The notes: generated from the letters alone by a model not told the origin. 64,000 bases of DNA from Isoetes taiwanensis (GCA_021234155.1 JAJEKV010000003.1:8370413-8434412), one strand, 5' to 3'; positions 10,361 through 20,860 are shown, counted from the stretch's first letter. Numbers and translations are program-made.

Positions 10361-11537
10361 TTTTTTTTTTGGAGGTAAGATTAGATATATGTATTAATAT
10401 AAAGCATTATGTACAATGAGACCCACTCAGATGTTGTGGGGACCGCATCATGTGTACTACAGAGAGCATCATCTCGTCTTCCCTATTTTAGGGGTACTAT
10501 AGGGAGTCGCCCATCTTCACCATAAAGCAGGTACTATAGAGGGAAGCAGCTCTGTTCCACTACTGGGTCCTCAAAACATTCTCAAATCTGAATAGATGGG
10601 ATTCCTGTGCCTGTGTCATTCCCTGCTTCATTATCAGCCCAATGGCACTTAAAATAAAAGTAGAACCCCTGTAAGGAACCGAGTCTATCAAGACCCTTGT
10701 TGTAGTTAATTCCATGCTTCCTATGATGTGATAGCGCCATCAGTGCTACTTCTGAGTTGAAAGAGTTCTTTAGCTTCACTATGGAGATCCCTTGGCCACC
10801 TAGTGCCACATCACATCGGTGTTTCCAGATGACCCATATCGCAATATTCACCAAAGAGGCTTCGATACTGCACCTATCAGTGATCAGTAAATCTGGCCAT
10901 CTCAGATGGTGTATCATCAGCCCAATGATGGGGCAAACCCAGTGCCAGAACTCTGCGATCTGGGGGCAGAAGAGGAGGTGTCCAGTAGATTCAGTGGTAT
11001 GGCAACCAAGTGGACACCTATCATTGTCCAGAATACCTTTATTAAATAGACTTTCCTTTGTACTGAGCCCTCCTTGTAAAGCTGTCCACCTGAAGAATTG
11101 TATCTTTCTTGAACAAAGCGACTTCCAGGAGTTGGCTAAAACAGCTTTGGCAACTCCATTGCTCATCCCAAGCCTTGCCTCAGCTATCAGAGGAGTATCT
11201 ACACATAGTCCTCGATAGATTCTTGCCACACTATACTGTGCATGTCCATCAACCCGCCATTCCTCACAAGGCCCCACTGTTCCAGATAGGTTGGTGACTT
11301 TGCCTAATATCTCTCGTAGCACCTTACGGTCACCTTCGCCTGGGTTCTGGATTTTACTCTTGAATGTAGTCCAACAGACCCATCTCCCATTCATCCACAG
11401 ATGCTGCAACCTAGTGATTCCACAACTCTTCCACTTTATGAAGATGCGGGGGTGAGAGAGGGCCAGAGGAAGACCCTCCCTCCCCCATATCCTGGTATTC
11501 CAGAATAAACTGAAGTCACCTGAAGTCACCTGCGATA
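10361..11537 (-). mobile_element. 5'-truncated LINE with poly(A) tail and 10-bp target duplication
   Basis: TGTCAAAGTT at 10351-10360 is repeated at 11538-11547. Between them, on the minus strand, lies the 3' part of a LINE ending in a poly(A) tract (T run at about 10359-10370). These are the marks of target-primed reverse transcription of a truncated copy. It landed inside the copia LTR. Confidence 0.85.
10582..11529 (-). pseudogene. LINE reverse transcriptase C-terminus with zf-RVT domain
   Basis: A 315-residue open frame has no stop but lacks the endonuclease and catalytic reverse-transcriptase parts. The centre holds the plant LINE zinc-binding reverse-transcriptase block: KIQFFRWTALQGGLSTKESL, then CPLGCHTTESTGHLLFCPQI with the Cys/Cys/His/Cys ligands, then a Trp-rich FWHWV segment. 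The N-terminal part matches the region linking reverse transcriptase to this zinc finger. It is truncated by insertion rather than by mutation, so the copy is fairly young. Confidence 0.85.
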
Positions 11538-11744
11538 TGTCAAAGTTCTGTTATCTGTTGTTAGGATTTCGTTCACAGTCGAGTTTAGCATGTCTCGGGA
11601 AACATGGAGTTGCCATAATCTTTCCACATATCAAGCAGGTCAGTTGGGAATTTCTATTCTGACCATCGACACTCGACGTATAAGTGCTTTTCTATTTTGA
11701 ATGGAAAACATGCTCTTTCAAGGTCAACTTTCTTAGTGTTAATA

Positions 11745-11756
11745 TGGTATCAGAGC
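11745..11756 (+). other. Primer-binding site of the copia element
   Basis: TGGTATCAGAGC, complementary to initiator tRNA-Met, abuts the LTR end. It is followed 44 bp later by the gag start. Confidence 0.85.
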
Positions 11757-11800
11757 GGCACGATCCAAGTGTTCTACTGTATTGATAGTACTCTAAGAAG

Positions 11801-11954
11801 ATGGAAAGGATTGAGAAGTTGTCTCACTCCAATGAATTCTACTGGTTCATCAAAGTTCGTGGGAAGTTGTCTGCAAAAGGGCTTTGGCATGTGGTGTCTC
11901 GAGACGAACCAAGACCGGTCATCTCTGCAAGGGCATTTAAACCTCCCACTGTTG
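11801..11954 (+). pseudogene. Copia gag, N-terminal part, interrupted by a DNA transposon
   Basis: The ATG at 11801 opens a copia-type gag N-terminus. The pattern Asn/Phe-Tyr-Trp followed by KVRGKLSAKGLWHVV is the usual start of copia gag (UBN2 type). Homology stops at the 8-bp target duplication 11947-11954 and resumes in the same frame after 19652. Confidence 0.75.
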
Positions 11955-11973
11955 CCCGGGGGGGTTCACCTCT
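11955..11973 (+). repeat. Left terminal inverted repeat
   Basis: This 19-bp end is nearly complementary to 19627-19644, differing by one extra base and a GG/AA change next to the CCC tip. The outer boundary is set by the adjacent 8-bp target duplication. Confidence 0.85.
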
Positions 11974-12730
11974 TTTTTCCGTACAAAATATGTGCGTGGG
12001 CGGAGAAGGGGTTTTTTTGAGTTTTTGAAGTACGTATACTTAAGGTGTCTCCACGGTTTGAGGAGCGGTTTTCCTGCAAGGGTATGCACTTAGAAATATG
12101 TTCAAGGGGGTTAGATGCTTTGCTGGTTGCCGGGCAGATACGTTTAAGGGTCCTTGGATTTCCGGAGGTATGTTTTTAAATTTTTTTCCCTGTACAGTTT
12201 TTGCCTCAGAAAATTTGTTTTTATAGTTTCTTATGAACGGATTAGAAGTACTTTTATCTCAAACACATAAGGCATTGTTGAGGATTCGTCTGTTTAGTCC
12301 ACCTCCATTACCTACAGATAAATTTTGTTTTGTGGCTCAACCTTCCCGTGCCTCCATTTCGGCCGTTTCTACAAGTTTTTGGGTCTGGATATCGAAGATA
12401 AGGTTTCCAATGAAGAAGGCAATGATTCCTGATGACAGGTTAGTCGTGTTTTGGCATTCAGTTTGTGAGAACCGTGGCAGAACTGGGGGCAGAACTATGG
12501 ATTTAGTGCTTGTTTAAGAAGTCTAAGAGAACTAATGGCCGGGCTAATGGCCTGCATTTCAGTGTTCAAGCAGGGTGAGAGCATTTCATTGATTTACTTA
12601 TTTGCATATCGTGAGCTACTTTGCAGCCATGCTTTGTCGTGCTAAAGAGTAGTTTTGTGCATGCACATCTCTAATACTATAGATTTACATGCTCTAATAT
12701 TTGATGCTTCTTCTTTGCAGGTTGACAAAA
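11974..12730 (+). other. 5' region of the DNA transposon, probable leader and intron
   Basis: Short open frames here show no domain. An acceptor TTCTTTGCAG ends at 12720, ten bases before the transposase ATG, so an intron in the 5' UTR is likely. The donor cannot be fixed. Confidence 0.45.
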
Positions 12731-15700
12731 ATGGAGAAGACATTAGTCATCAAGGTGAATGATGGGTGTGGAGTTGTGACTGACCTTGGCCTTGTCATCG
12801 CCTCCCACGAGTGCACTTATGTGGATGTACGAAACAAAATAAGACGGGATGGGTTACTAGAGGATGAAAAAGAATTTGTATTTCTTGGAGATAGGGAAGT
12901 GGCATTCACACCAAGGCAGGAGCTAAGGTTTAAGGTTTCTATGGACGAGGTTACTGTCAAGGTGGTTGGGGAGCATGCACATAAAAGGCAAAGGACTACA
13001 GTTGAAAGCATTGCATCTCTAAATCACCAATTTGTGATGATAGACCAAACTGTCATAGCCGAGGAACAGACCAATGAAGAGGTAAATGATGATGAACTCG
13101 ATCTAGTTGAAAATGCTTCATTTTTAGATGATGTGCCAGATCTGAATTCAGCAAAGGGCAGGCTGATGTCCAAGTTAGCAACTAAATTTGATGTTGCCAG
13201 ATGGCAACATGCCGTGAAGAAGTTGAGTAGGAAGTTGAAGCAAAGAAATCGAAAGGACAGGTCTGAATTGTGCTCTTATGATGTCCATGGTAAAGCAGTA
13301 TTTTCTATTTGGTGTCTTGAATGTGAAAAGAAATATGGGAAAGGTGGAGATAATACCATGTGTAACTTTGAATGCAGCCATCTAAAGTCCAAAGGCCATG
13401 CCGAGAATTATGAGCGTAACCTCAAGCGTGAGGAAAAGTGTCTGCCGGAGGGTCTGCAGATTGAGGAAAAGGAGGATCAGCCTTGTAATGATGAGGAAGA
13501 GTTGCATATGTCCAAAGAGAACCAAGCTCTAGTTGAAAGTATGTTTTCTGCTGCCATTGCAAAGTTTCAAGAGGAAACTAGAGTATTCGATGTTGTGTTT
13601 AAGCTTTATGAGAATACCATTAGTGGATTTGTAAGGGTTGAAAGACATTCGTATCATTTGTGCCATGTGTGAAAGGCTCCTTGAATTGTTTCCAAAATCT
13701 GGAAGTCTCATTGGCCATATGAAAGACCATATTCTCTCAAAGAGGCACGTGCATGCCGTCATGAATATTGCGAAGAACAAGAGGTGGGCGGCCCAAGAAA
13801 TTTACTGAACCAGACCCGCATCAAGGAAATTTGCTGAAGTTTTTTGCAAGAGGTGCGCTACATTCTATTTGCTACAAGTGTTCATATTCTAGCTAATTTA
13901 ATGTTGAATAATGTTTGCTGATTTTTACTTTGCCTTGTTTTGCAGCGACCCCTCCATCTACGAGCAGCCAAGCATCATCAAGTAACAGTTCACGTGAGTA
14001 CTCTTAAGTGCTTTGTAACATTTATTGTATTGTAAGTTTGTAGATTATTTAGACTTCGTTGTCTTTCGCTAACAGAAACATCTTTGGCTTTACTATATTG
14101 GGGCTTTTGGCAAAACAAATATAAGTATGGCGGGAAGTATAAAGATAAAGTAAAGGATTTTAAGACCCTTTCTGCATGAGCTGAAAATGGGAACACAATG
14201 GTATTGTGAACCTACATTGCAGCATACATTAGTAGTTGGGCAGGATGTAATACATGTTAGTGGCACGTTTAGGCATACGAAGTGCAAAAGGATTAGCTTT
14301 AGTGGTGAACCCTTTGTGAATTATCAATGTTCACTTTGTGCTGCTATTCCGAAGGAAAAAGATTTTTACATGAGAGTGCATAGGCAAACTGATGATAAGG
14401 TAGCAAGGGGACTTAGAACTACTAAATTACGTATTAGATCAGATTATTCGAATAGCATAGAGGTAAAAAAATGGCTAGGTCTGCTGGGTCTGAGATAAGG
14501 AAGTTAAAAGTAGAGTTAATGTTTTCCCGAATGAGAGTTGTGGCATTGTCTATGAAAGAAAGGTCACTTAGAGGATGTTTGGAGGAGTCCATGAACAGGA
14601 AGGATGTGAACAGATTTTGCCAAGACATAGTGGAGGCGCATCGGCAAGGGAAATTTAGTGGAAGGCCAGCTTTGTGGGATTTTTTAAGGGACATAGCTCA
14701 AAACATAATCAAACCTGGCCATAAAAGAAGATATAGAGAAACCACGAAAGCATTGTTTGAAACAATAAAGATTTGGGGAGGGAGAAGAATGCACAATTTT
14801 TTTTCTCTAAACTTTGCAGGCCCAAGTATGTCCACCACGATGCGCTCTACACGAGAAAGCTTCTTTTACAAAGTTGGTATCAGGGAAGACACATTCAAGC
14901 ATTTTGCTCAAACCTATTTTTGACACATGCAACGCCAGCATCTGGATTTGGGTGGAGTTCCAGCAATTGTGGTCGAGGATGAGACCGTCGTGAAGAGGGC
15001 TGTTCGTTGGATTCCGAAAGATGATTGTTTACTTGGCTTTTATGGAAAGAAGGAAGGACATGTCTGCAATGGCACATTTGAGGTGGTTGTTGGCTCCAAT
15101 GAAGAGGGCTACAATGTCATTACGAAGGCCTTCGAGGAGAATGTGATTTCTCACTATGCAAGAGTTCTTATTGTAAACCCCTTGCACAAGAAGCTGCCCA
15201 AGCTCGTCCTTGCTATTATTCTTACGTGTAATAGATTTGATCACCTTGAAGTAAGACGTCAGTAGAAGCGCATCCAGGAGTTGTGGAATGCACACTTGAG
15301 AATGGTTGTTGGCCCTCTAATCGGCCACAGCTCAGACGGAGATTCAAGACGAAGAGCATGCATGTTTGAGGACTACACATTAAAGGGTTCTAAAGACTCT
15401 ACATTTGAAGTGCCATGGATTGGTTGGCCTTTAAGTGCCTCAATTAATGATGATGTTTATGGGCTGCATGATCAAGATTTCGTGCACAATGGCAAGAAGC
15501 TTGTTAATCCTTTGGACAGTGCATCTAGAAGATTGTACTTAGGGAACGAGCTAGTGACTCTTAATGACATATGCCATGTGTTTGACCTATGCCAAGGAAA
15601 GCATGATCTGGAGGTTGGGGATGTGAAGCGTCAGGATAGGCAAAACTGGAGGGCTGCGCAACGCCTTGCCTCAAGAAAGGTTCAAGGGTGCTTGGACGAC

Positions 15701-17280
15701 CTCATAAATGGTACTGCAGGCCCACCAATGTGGAATTTGGGGACAAAAGTTTATTTGGAAGTTGTGGCAACCTATATTGACATCTTCTTGTCACCTACTA
15801 TGGACCTAAGAGCAAGGGTTAAGGCTGTTGCAATAGTTTCCTTCTTTTTTAGGTGTGCAAGAATATGTTTTGCTTCTTTTAGTTTGGTTGTTCTCTAAAA
15901 TTCTAGGAGTTTGCTAATGATTCAACATCTTTGTTCATAACAGACTTTGGAGGCTATGGTTGAAGGACCAAAGCACGCATTCGTTGAGTAGAAACTTCAT
16001 TAGTCGGGAAAGCTTCATAGATGTGCAATTGTCATGTCATTTTGTTGTGCCGCTCATAAAGTATTTCAGGGATAAATTTGGACATTTAGAGTTGCCCTTA
16101 GAGTGCACAGGATCGGACGTGTGCAAAAACTTCTTCTCCAAAGTGGGTGGCATGGTGCGTAATGAAAGGTCGTATGATGGGGCAGACTTGTTAGAGAGTG
16201 TCTCTGCTTTGAATCATATCTCCAAATTTCAGGCTGCCACGACCCTCTTATTTCCGGCAGCTCATGTAAAGCAAGAGCACATTTGGTAGGAGTTAGAAAA
16301 AAAGGTAGATACTGATGGTAATGTGCTGAATTTGTGACCTTGCAGATTATAGTGGCGTGGATACGGATGACAAGATTGTTGCTGCTTTAAAGGAAGGGCT
16401 TACTGCTGCACAAGAATTGTGCGAGAGTGTCGGCATTACATGCACGGGCACTGATAAATGGTTTAGTGAACCATGGAACTTTGAGGATTGGTTTAAAAGT
16501 AATTTCTCGCTAGACTTGAGTTCTAACACTGTAGGAGATGAGACCGATGTTGTGGAAGAGAGCATGGAGCCTCAAGGTGAAGAAGTAGTCAGTGAGGCTG
16601 ATGTGGCCAGCTCTGAATTACGTCATGTATTTGATGAAATGTTAGATGAATGTGAAAGGAGAAAGCCCTCTCATGTATCTTGGCATGTTGAGATGGAAGG
16701 GAAGAGAATCTTTAAGTCAACCATTATGAGTCATTTGAATGGAAACCCATGGCTTTCGAAGAATAGGTTGACGAGAGTTAGGACTTTGGTATATTCCATT
16801 GAAGAAAATAATGTTAATGCACTGACTCTACTAGGCATCGGAACAGACTGTGCGGTCTACTTTGAAGAACCTGTGGAAGAAATGGTAGTACCACAGACTA
16901 GACATGCTTTAGCCAAAAAGAAGCAGAAATCTGTGTCAATTCAAAAGGTTTGGTACCTTGGAAGGGTATTGAGCATGAGGAGGAAGTCTGGCAGTGCGTG
17001 GAGAGAGAGTAGAGAGCTCGTGGACTTGGTTAAACGCCCGTCCTTTGAAGTTCAGCTAAATCTAGCATATTACAGAAAACACGTTGGCAAGGATGCCAAG
17101 TCCATGTGGTTTACATACGATCTGACTGACAATCAACTCATAGACCTTGAGTCTATCATTTCCCTTGCATGTTTGAAATATGAACCTGCCAAAAACATTT
17201 ACCATCTGCATGATAATGATAGAGTACAGCTGAATAAGTTTGTACGTGAACAAAATAATGGTAGGATAGCCTTAATTTAG
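12731..17280 (+). pseudogene. DDE-type transposase relic with zinc fingers, multi-exon, decayed
   Basis: Exons readable by GT/AG borders include 12731-13852, 13946-13993, 14076-15852 and 15944 to about 16300, plus a last part from about 16349 to 17280. The N-terminal 75 residues may be ubiquitin-like. Then come WCLECEKKY...SHLKSKGH (BED-like) and CAMCERL...GHMKDH zinc fingers. A likely RNase H-like core follows: Asp in VVEDET (14978), Asp in GHSSDGDSRRR (about 15335), a KDQSTHSLSRNFIS segment, and GSDVCKNFF (about 16114) where P/hAT-like enzymes have the catalytic Glu. Breaks are single-base shifts near 13635, 13790, 14170 and 14466, and in-frame stops at 14921, 15263 and 16287. I do not recognise the superfamily. 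Confidence 0.7.
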
Positions 17281-17558
17281 ATGCCACTAAATGGTTATAA
17301 TCTGCTACTAACTATCTCTTATTTTTTGTTGTTTTGTAAGGGACAAGGGAAAGCAAAAGCTTTAGGGAATGCAGCAGGTTGGGGCAGATATTTGTTGCCA
17401 CTCTAGTGTATTATGCCTTGTTTTTTAAGCACCACTATTTTCTAAGTAGCAAACAAACCACATGCAGCTGTTTAATTATGGAAACATAGAGTAATTATGG
17501 CAGCATGGTAAGACTACACTTTGCCATGTATATTTCAGCCTTAAGAGAAGAAGTATCA
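17281..17558. other. 3' flank of the transposase relic
   Basis: AT-rich sequence with no ORF. It leads into the tandem repeat and presumably holds the transposase 3' UTR. Confidence 0.4.
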
Positions 17559-18078
17559 GCCTTAAAACAAACCAAGAACTCGGCTGGATTTACTTTATGA
17601 GATTGTCAAGACTTCATGTTGCAATATGAATTTTAAAGCTTGTTGGATTTAAATGTGAATGCTATTGTCTTGTGAATGGTATTATCTTCCCATCTTGTTC
17701 TTCTCCAGATTATGCATAGAAGCATAAGTTAGAAAACAATTGGTTAGAACCAATAAAATAGAAGCGTAAGATATCTTGCTCATGTCAGCCATCAGAGAAG
17801 GAGAAAGCCTTAAAACAAACCAAGAGCTCGGCTGGAATATGAGATTGTAATGACTGAAAGTATTTGATGAATATGAATTCTGAAAGGTTGTAATATGAAT
17901 TTTAAAGTTGGTTGGATTTAAATGTGAATGCTGTTGTCTTGTGAAATTTATTATCTAGTTCTTTTCCAGTATATGCATAGAAGCTTAAGTTAGAAAACAA
18001 TTGGTTAGAACCAATAAAATAGAAGCGTAAGTTATATTGTTCTTTTCTGATGCATAAGTTAACTTGTTCTTGTCAGCC
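17559..18078. repeat. Tandem repeat, unit about 248 bp, inside the DNA transposon
   Basis: Two diverged units start with GCCTTAAAACAAACCAAGA at 17559 and 17807. They share an AACAATTGGTTAGAACCAAT core with dyad symmetry (about 17737 and 17998) followed by AAAATAGAAGCGTAAG. A third, shorter and degraded unit follows to about 18170. Subterminal repeats of this kind often serve as transposase-binding regions in hAT-like elements; that role is inference. Confidence 0.75.
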
Positions 18079-18536
18079 TTAAAAGGCATAAGGTATCTTG
18101 TTCTTGAGAGTTCTTGGCAGCCTTTAGAGAAGTATCAGCCTTAAAATAATTAGCCTTAAGACAATCAGCCTAATTTACCCTTAAGTAGAGGTGATAACTG
18201 CACGATTTTTCCATTAATGCATAAGCAAAACAATACTTCTAAACTAGCTAAACTAAAAATATATGTTGCACAACTTTCCATCCAGCTGAACATATATACA
18301 GACAGAAATCAAGAGACAAAATTTGTGAAACCATATCATATATCATATTATATTATATATTCACAAAAAGGAACCGTCACAAGCTGCCCAAGCCAATTTA
18401 CAACATGATTCACAAAATAAAACACATCGGCCAAAAGTTTACATCAGAGTTTACAACATAAGTTAAGGAGCTTTCGGATTTCATATACATAGCCGTGAAA
18501 ACAAAAACCTAGGATGCTAGTCAGACCAAGAAGCCA

Positions 18537-18821
18537 CTAGACGTGTCCAGGAGGAGGCATCTTCAGCTCCACGTAGAGTTCATTGCCTTCAGCAAAAATT
18601 TTCATCTCCAGCAGTTGCTCCTCATTGATATGAACCCGATCAATCCACTGCTGCACCTTTTCAGAAAGGTAAGCTCCTAGTTCTCGCATGCGAGACACCT
18701 CTGAACAGGAAAATCGAGCCACAATTTTCATTGTGGTGCCAGAACCGCCAGAATGGTCGGAACCCACAGATCTGACAGATTCATCCAGTGGCTTTTTGCT
18801 GGTGGTCTTGGTCCTGGCCAT
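18537..18821 (-). CDS. 94-aa passenger ORF with H3-tail-like N-terminus
   Basis: The ATG at 18821 has a good context (GGAATGG) and opens an uninterrupted 94-residue frame. The product begins MARTKTTSKKP, identical to the histone H3 tail over its first five residues and keeping Lys at the H3K4 position. Then come a Ser/Gly linker (to about residue 28), a segment of alternating hydrophobic residues (MKIVARFS), an amphipathic helix (about 38-62), and the acidic/hydrophobic end EGNELYVELKMPPPG. There is no H3 fold, and I do not recognise the rest. It lies inside the transposon on the strand opposite the transposase. Unlike the transposase it carries no frameshift or stop. The H3 resemblance could be chance. 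Confidence 0.6.
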   Translation of the reverse strand: MARTKTTSKKPLDESVRSVGSDHSGGSGTTMKIVARFSCSEVSRMRELGAYLSEKVQQWIDRVHINEEQLLEMKIFAEGNELYVELKMPPPGHV

Positions 18822-18904
18822 TCCGAGAACTTGAAAGAAGTAGAAGAAGTGGAAGCCGGATGGAAGAAGACGGATGTGTAGCTCGAAGGAAATGGAGGTC
18901 GGAA

Positions 18905-19020
18905 GATATATAGTTGCATGCCATAATGCCCGCCATAATGAAAAATCTTAAAAGACGTGCCACCCAATAATAAAATCTATAAACCCTATTAAGCCCAATA
19001 ATAAACCCTATAAACCCTAT
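18905..19020 (-). promoter_or_regulatory. TATA box, telo-boxes and site II-like motif for the passenger ORF
   Basis: On the minus strand CTATATATC lies about 90 bp before the ATG. Upstream are three AAACCCTA telo-boxes (near 18981, 19003 and 19011 on the plus strand) and an AGCCCAA element, which reads TTGGGCTT on the minus strand and resembles plant site II. Telo-box plus site II is the known pairing in plant S-phase and ribosomal-protein promoters. Expression in dividing cells is an inference. Confidence 0.6.
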
Positions 19021-19626
19021 TAATATTTCCCAAGTGTGTTGGTTGGTGTTCCCTTTTTTTTTTGAGTGACCACCATTGAACTAAAAGGGACCATTGAACC
19101 ATTGAACCCTAAACCTTGAGTTAAACTATTGCCTTGAATTTTAAGCATGTTTGGGTCAAGCATAGAATACTTAGAAGTTAATTGGGAGTAGATAACATGA
19201 AAACATTGATCTTATGGAACATATGCCTATAGTTCTTAGCCTTCATGTCAAGGAGCTCTACAGTCCTCTAGTCCTATGCAACCACTCTACAGTCACAAAA
19301 GAAATCCCAGATGTGCAATTTGGCTGAAATCAAGTTCAACTAATATGAATTTAGCATTGGTATGCAACCAACCTTGTGGAGCTTGCAAAATTTGGAGGTT
19401 GAATGTAAATGTAAGGTAGAGGGTAGGCTACATTAGTGATATACTTGACGTAAAAATACGGTTAAGGGTAGGGTCAATGGGGATTGGACTAGGCGTAAAA
19501 GTATGGAATCAGGTATTATTTTTCACCAACACCAGACTGTATACATAAGGGTTTCTATGGGGGCGAGCCGTATACGGAGGGGTTTCTCCCGACCCCTGGA
19601 ACGCACATGCCATATCCCCTTTACAT
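19021..19626. other. Right subterminal region of the DNA transposon
   Basis: No gene is seen. The last 90 bp contain GGGTTTCTATGGGGGC, GAGGGGTTTCTCCCGACCCC and related GC-rich pieces that partly mirror the left end. Confidence 0.4.
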
Positions 19627-19644
19627 AGAGGTGAACCCCTTGGG
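19627..19644 (+). repeat. Right terminal inverted repeat
   Basis: AGAGGTGAACCCCTTGGG pairs with the left end at 11955-11973. It is followed at once by the CACTGCTG target duplication. Confidence 0.85.
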
Positions 19645-20475
19645 CACTGCTGCTCAAATCGTAAAAGGTGCTACTTTGGCTGATAGCAAGGATGATTCTG
19701 AGGGACTGGAAGCAGACATGCAGGCTTTGTTTAAATGGCTACAGAAAGATTGGGAAGCCAAAAATCGTATGATGAGATATTTGGATGACACTATGATAGC
19801 CCAGGTTGAAGCTGCTGAGAATGTGAAAGTTGCTTAGGAACAGTTGATTTCAATTTACAAAAAGGAAGCATTTTTTGCAACAGGCAAATCTCTATTCTGT
19901 AATTTTTACCACAAAGCTTAAAGACTGCATATCAGCAAAGGAATTCATTTTAAGAATCAACACCACTGCCCAACAACTCAAAGGTATGGAGAAGGGCCTT
20001 GAGGATGATCTGCTGATAGGAGCTTTGCTGCTTGGACTTCCAACACCATTCAACAATGTTAAAAATCTAACAGGTACAGCTGAACATGTAGAATTAAAAT
20101 GGGCTTGTTAACAAATTCTGATGGAGGAAAAGAATCAGACAAGAGTTGGAAAAGACAACCTAGTTCAAAATGGATAGGCACTTGTTGGAAGAATGGAGTC
20201 TGGTGACACAAGGAAATGTTACAACTGTAACAAGATGGAGCATATCACTAAAGACTGCACATAGCCTGACAAAAGAAAGAAGGAACATAAAAAACAGTTT
20301 GAGAAGGAAGAAACGAAAAGAAAGGGAAGAACTCACATGGACATGCTCACAAGGCCTCCAAAGAACTCCTCAGATTCGGAAGACTCTGATAGCAGTGATT
20401 CAATGATCTCAGCAACTAGAGCATTTGTGGCAGTAAGAAAGGTATTGAGGAAAGGAAATCCACCAGTACTCTAAA
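19645..20475 (+). pseudogene. Copia gag, C-terminal part, decayed
   Basis: Resumes the gag broken at 11954. It carries WLQKDWEAKNRMMRYLDD, then after a stop and frame changes KDCISAKEFILRINTTAQQL and EDDLLIGALLLGLPTPFNN, both standard copia gag blocks. Next, split by another frame change, comes a CCHC knuckle (CYNCNKMEHITKDC, about 20217-20258) and a Lys/Ser-rich tail. Stops near 19835 and 20180 and several shifts show it is dead. Protease, integrase and reverse transcriptase are absent. Confidence 0.75.
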
Positions 20476-20585
20476 CATCGCGAAAAATGTAACTTGTTAT
20501 ACCTTTAACCTTAAACCTTGTTCCATATGTACTAACCTTGTCTATTTGTATAGATTTTCCCTAGCGTACCCATTCAGATTTGCAT

Positions 20586-20860
20586 CTAACATGTGAGGAG
20601 GGCTTGGATTAAGTGGTTGCATAAGAATGTCAAGAACAAGGTGGCACGAAACGAGATGTTCAAGGAACTTGATGATATTATGTAGAGGACAGAATATTCT
20701 CTAGGAGACAATGAGTATGGTGATGAGTATAGGGAAGCAGTAAAAAAACATGAGTAAGACAAGACCCCGGGCCCATCGGCACCAAAGGCTGCAACATAAG
20801 CCACCAAGGCTTTAAACCGTAAACAAGCCACCAAGGCTGTAAAACTATAAACCAAAAGTT
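20586..20860 (+). other. Lys/Ala-rich coding-like relic with ACCAAGGCT repeats
   Basis: On the plus strand a frame broken by stops reads like a helical basic segment (AWIKWLHKNVKNKVARN) followed by a Pro/Ala/Lys tail with repeated ATKA units (GCCACCAAGGCT copies at about 20799, 20828 and 20876). This resembles a basic DNA- or RNA-binding tail, but I cannot name it. It may belong to another element. Confidence 0.3.

Larger units (their letters stand above)
10340..11744 (+). repeat. Copia-type LTR split by a LINE insertion
   Basis: The segment starts TGTTAAGTCC and ends TTAATA directly against a primer site at 11745. TGTTAA/TTAACA inverted ends are expected, and the observed end differs by one C-to-T change. 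After removing the LINE fragment (10361-11537) and one target duplication, the LTR would be about 218 bp. The left edge rests only on the inverted end sequence. Confidence 0.55.
11955..19644 (+). mobile_element. 7.69-kb DNA transposon with TIRs and 8-bp target duplication
   Basis: The left end reads CCCGGGGGGGTTCACCTCT and the right end, reverse complemented, CCCAAGGGGTTCACCTCT. The flanks are CACTGTTG (11947-11954) and CACTGCTG (19645-19652), an 8-bp duplication with one mismatch. The insertion splits copia gag, and taking out the element with one duplication restores the gag frame exactly. A weaker match continues inward (ATGTGCG and GGAGAA blocks near both ends). Inside are a multi-exon transposase relic, a tandem repeat and a divergently oriented small gene. 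An 8-bp duplication occurs in hAT, P and KDZ groups, but the termini match none that I recognise. Confidence 0.85.

Noticed and set aside
10340-11744. Treating 10340-11744 as one long LTR
   Set aside because: A LINE fragment with its own target duplication occupies most of it; the true LTR is about 218 bp.
12233-12517. Open frame upstream of the transposase as an N-terminal exon
   Set aside because: No domain, poor coding character, and an acceptor just before the 12731 ATG suggests it is leader or intron.
18537-18821. Reading the MARTKTTSKK ORF as a true histone H3 gene
   Set aside because: Only the first five residues match continuously; no histone fold follows and the length is too short.
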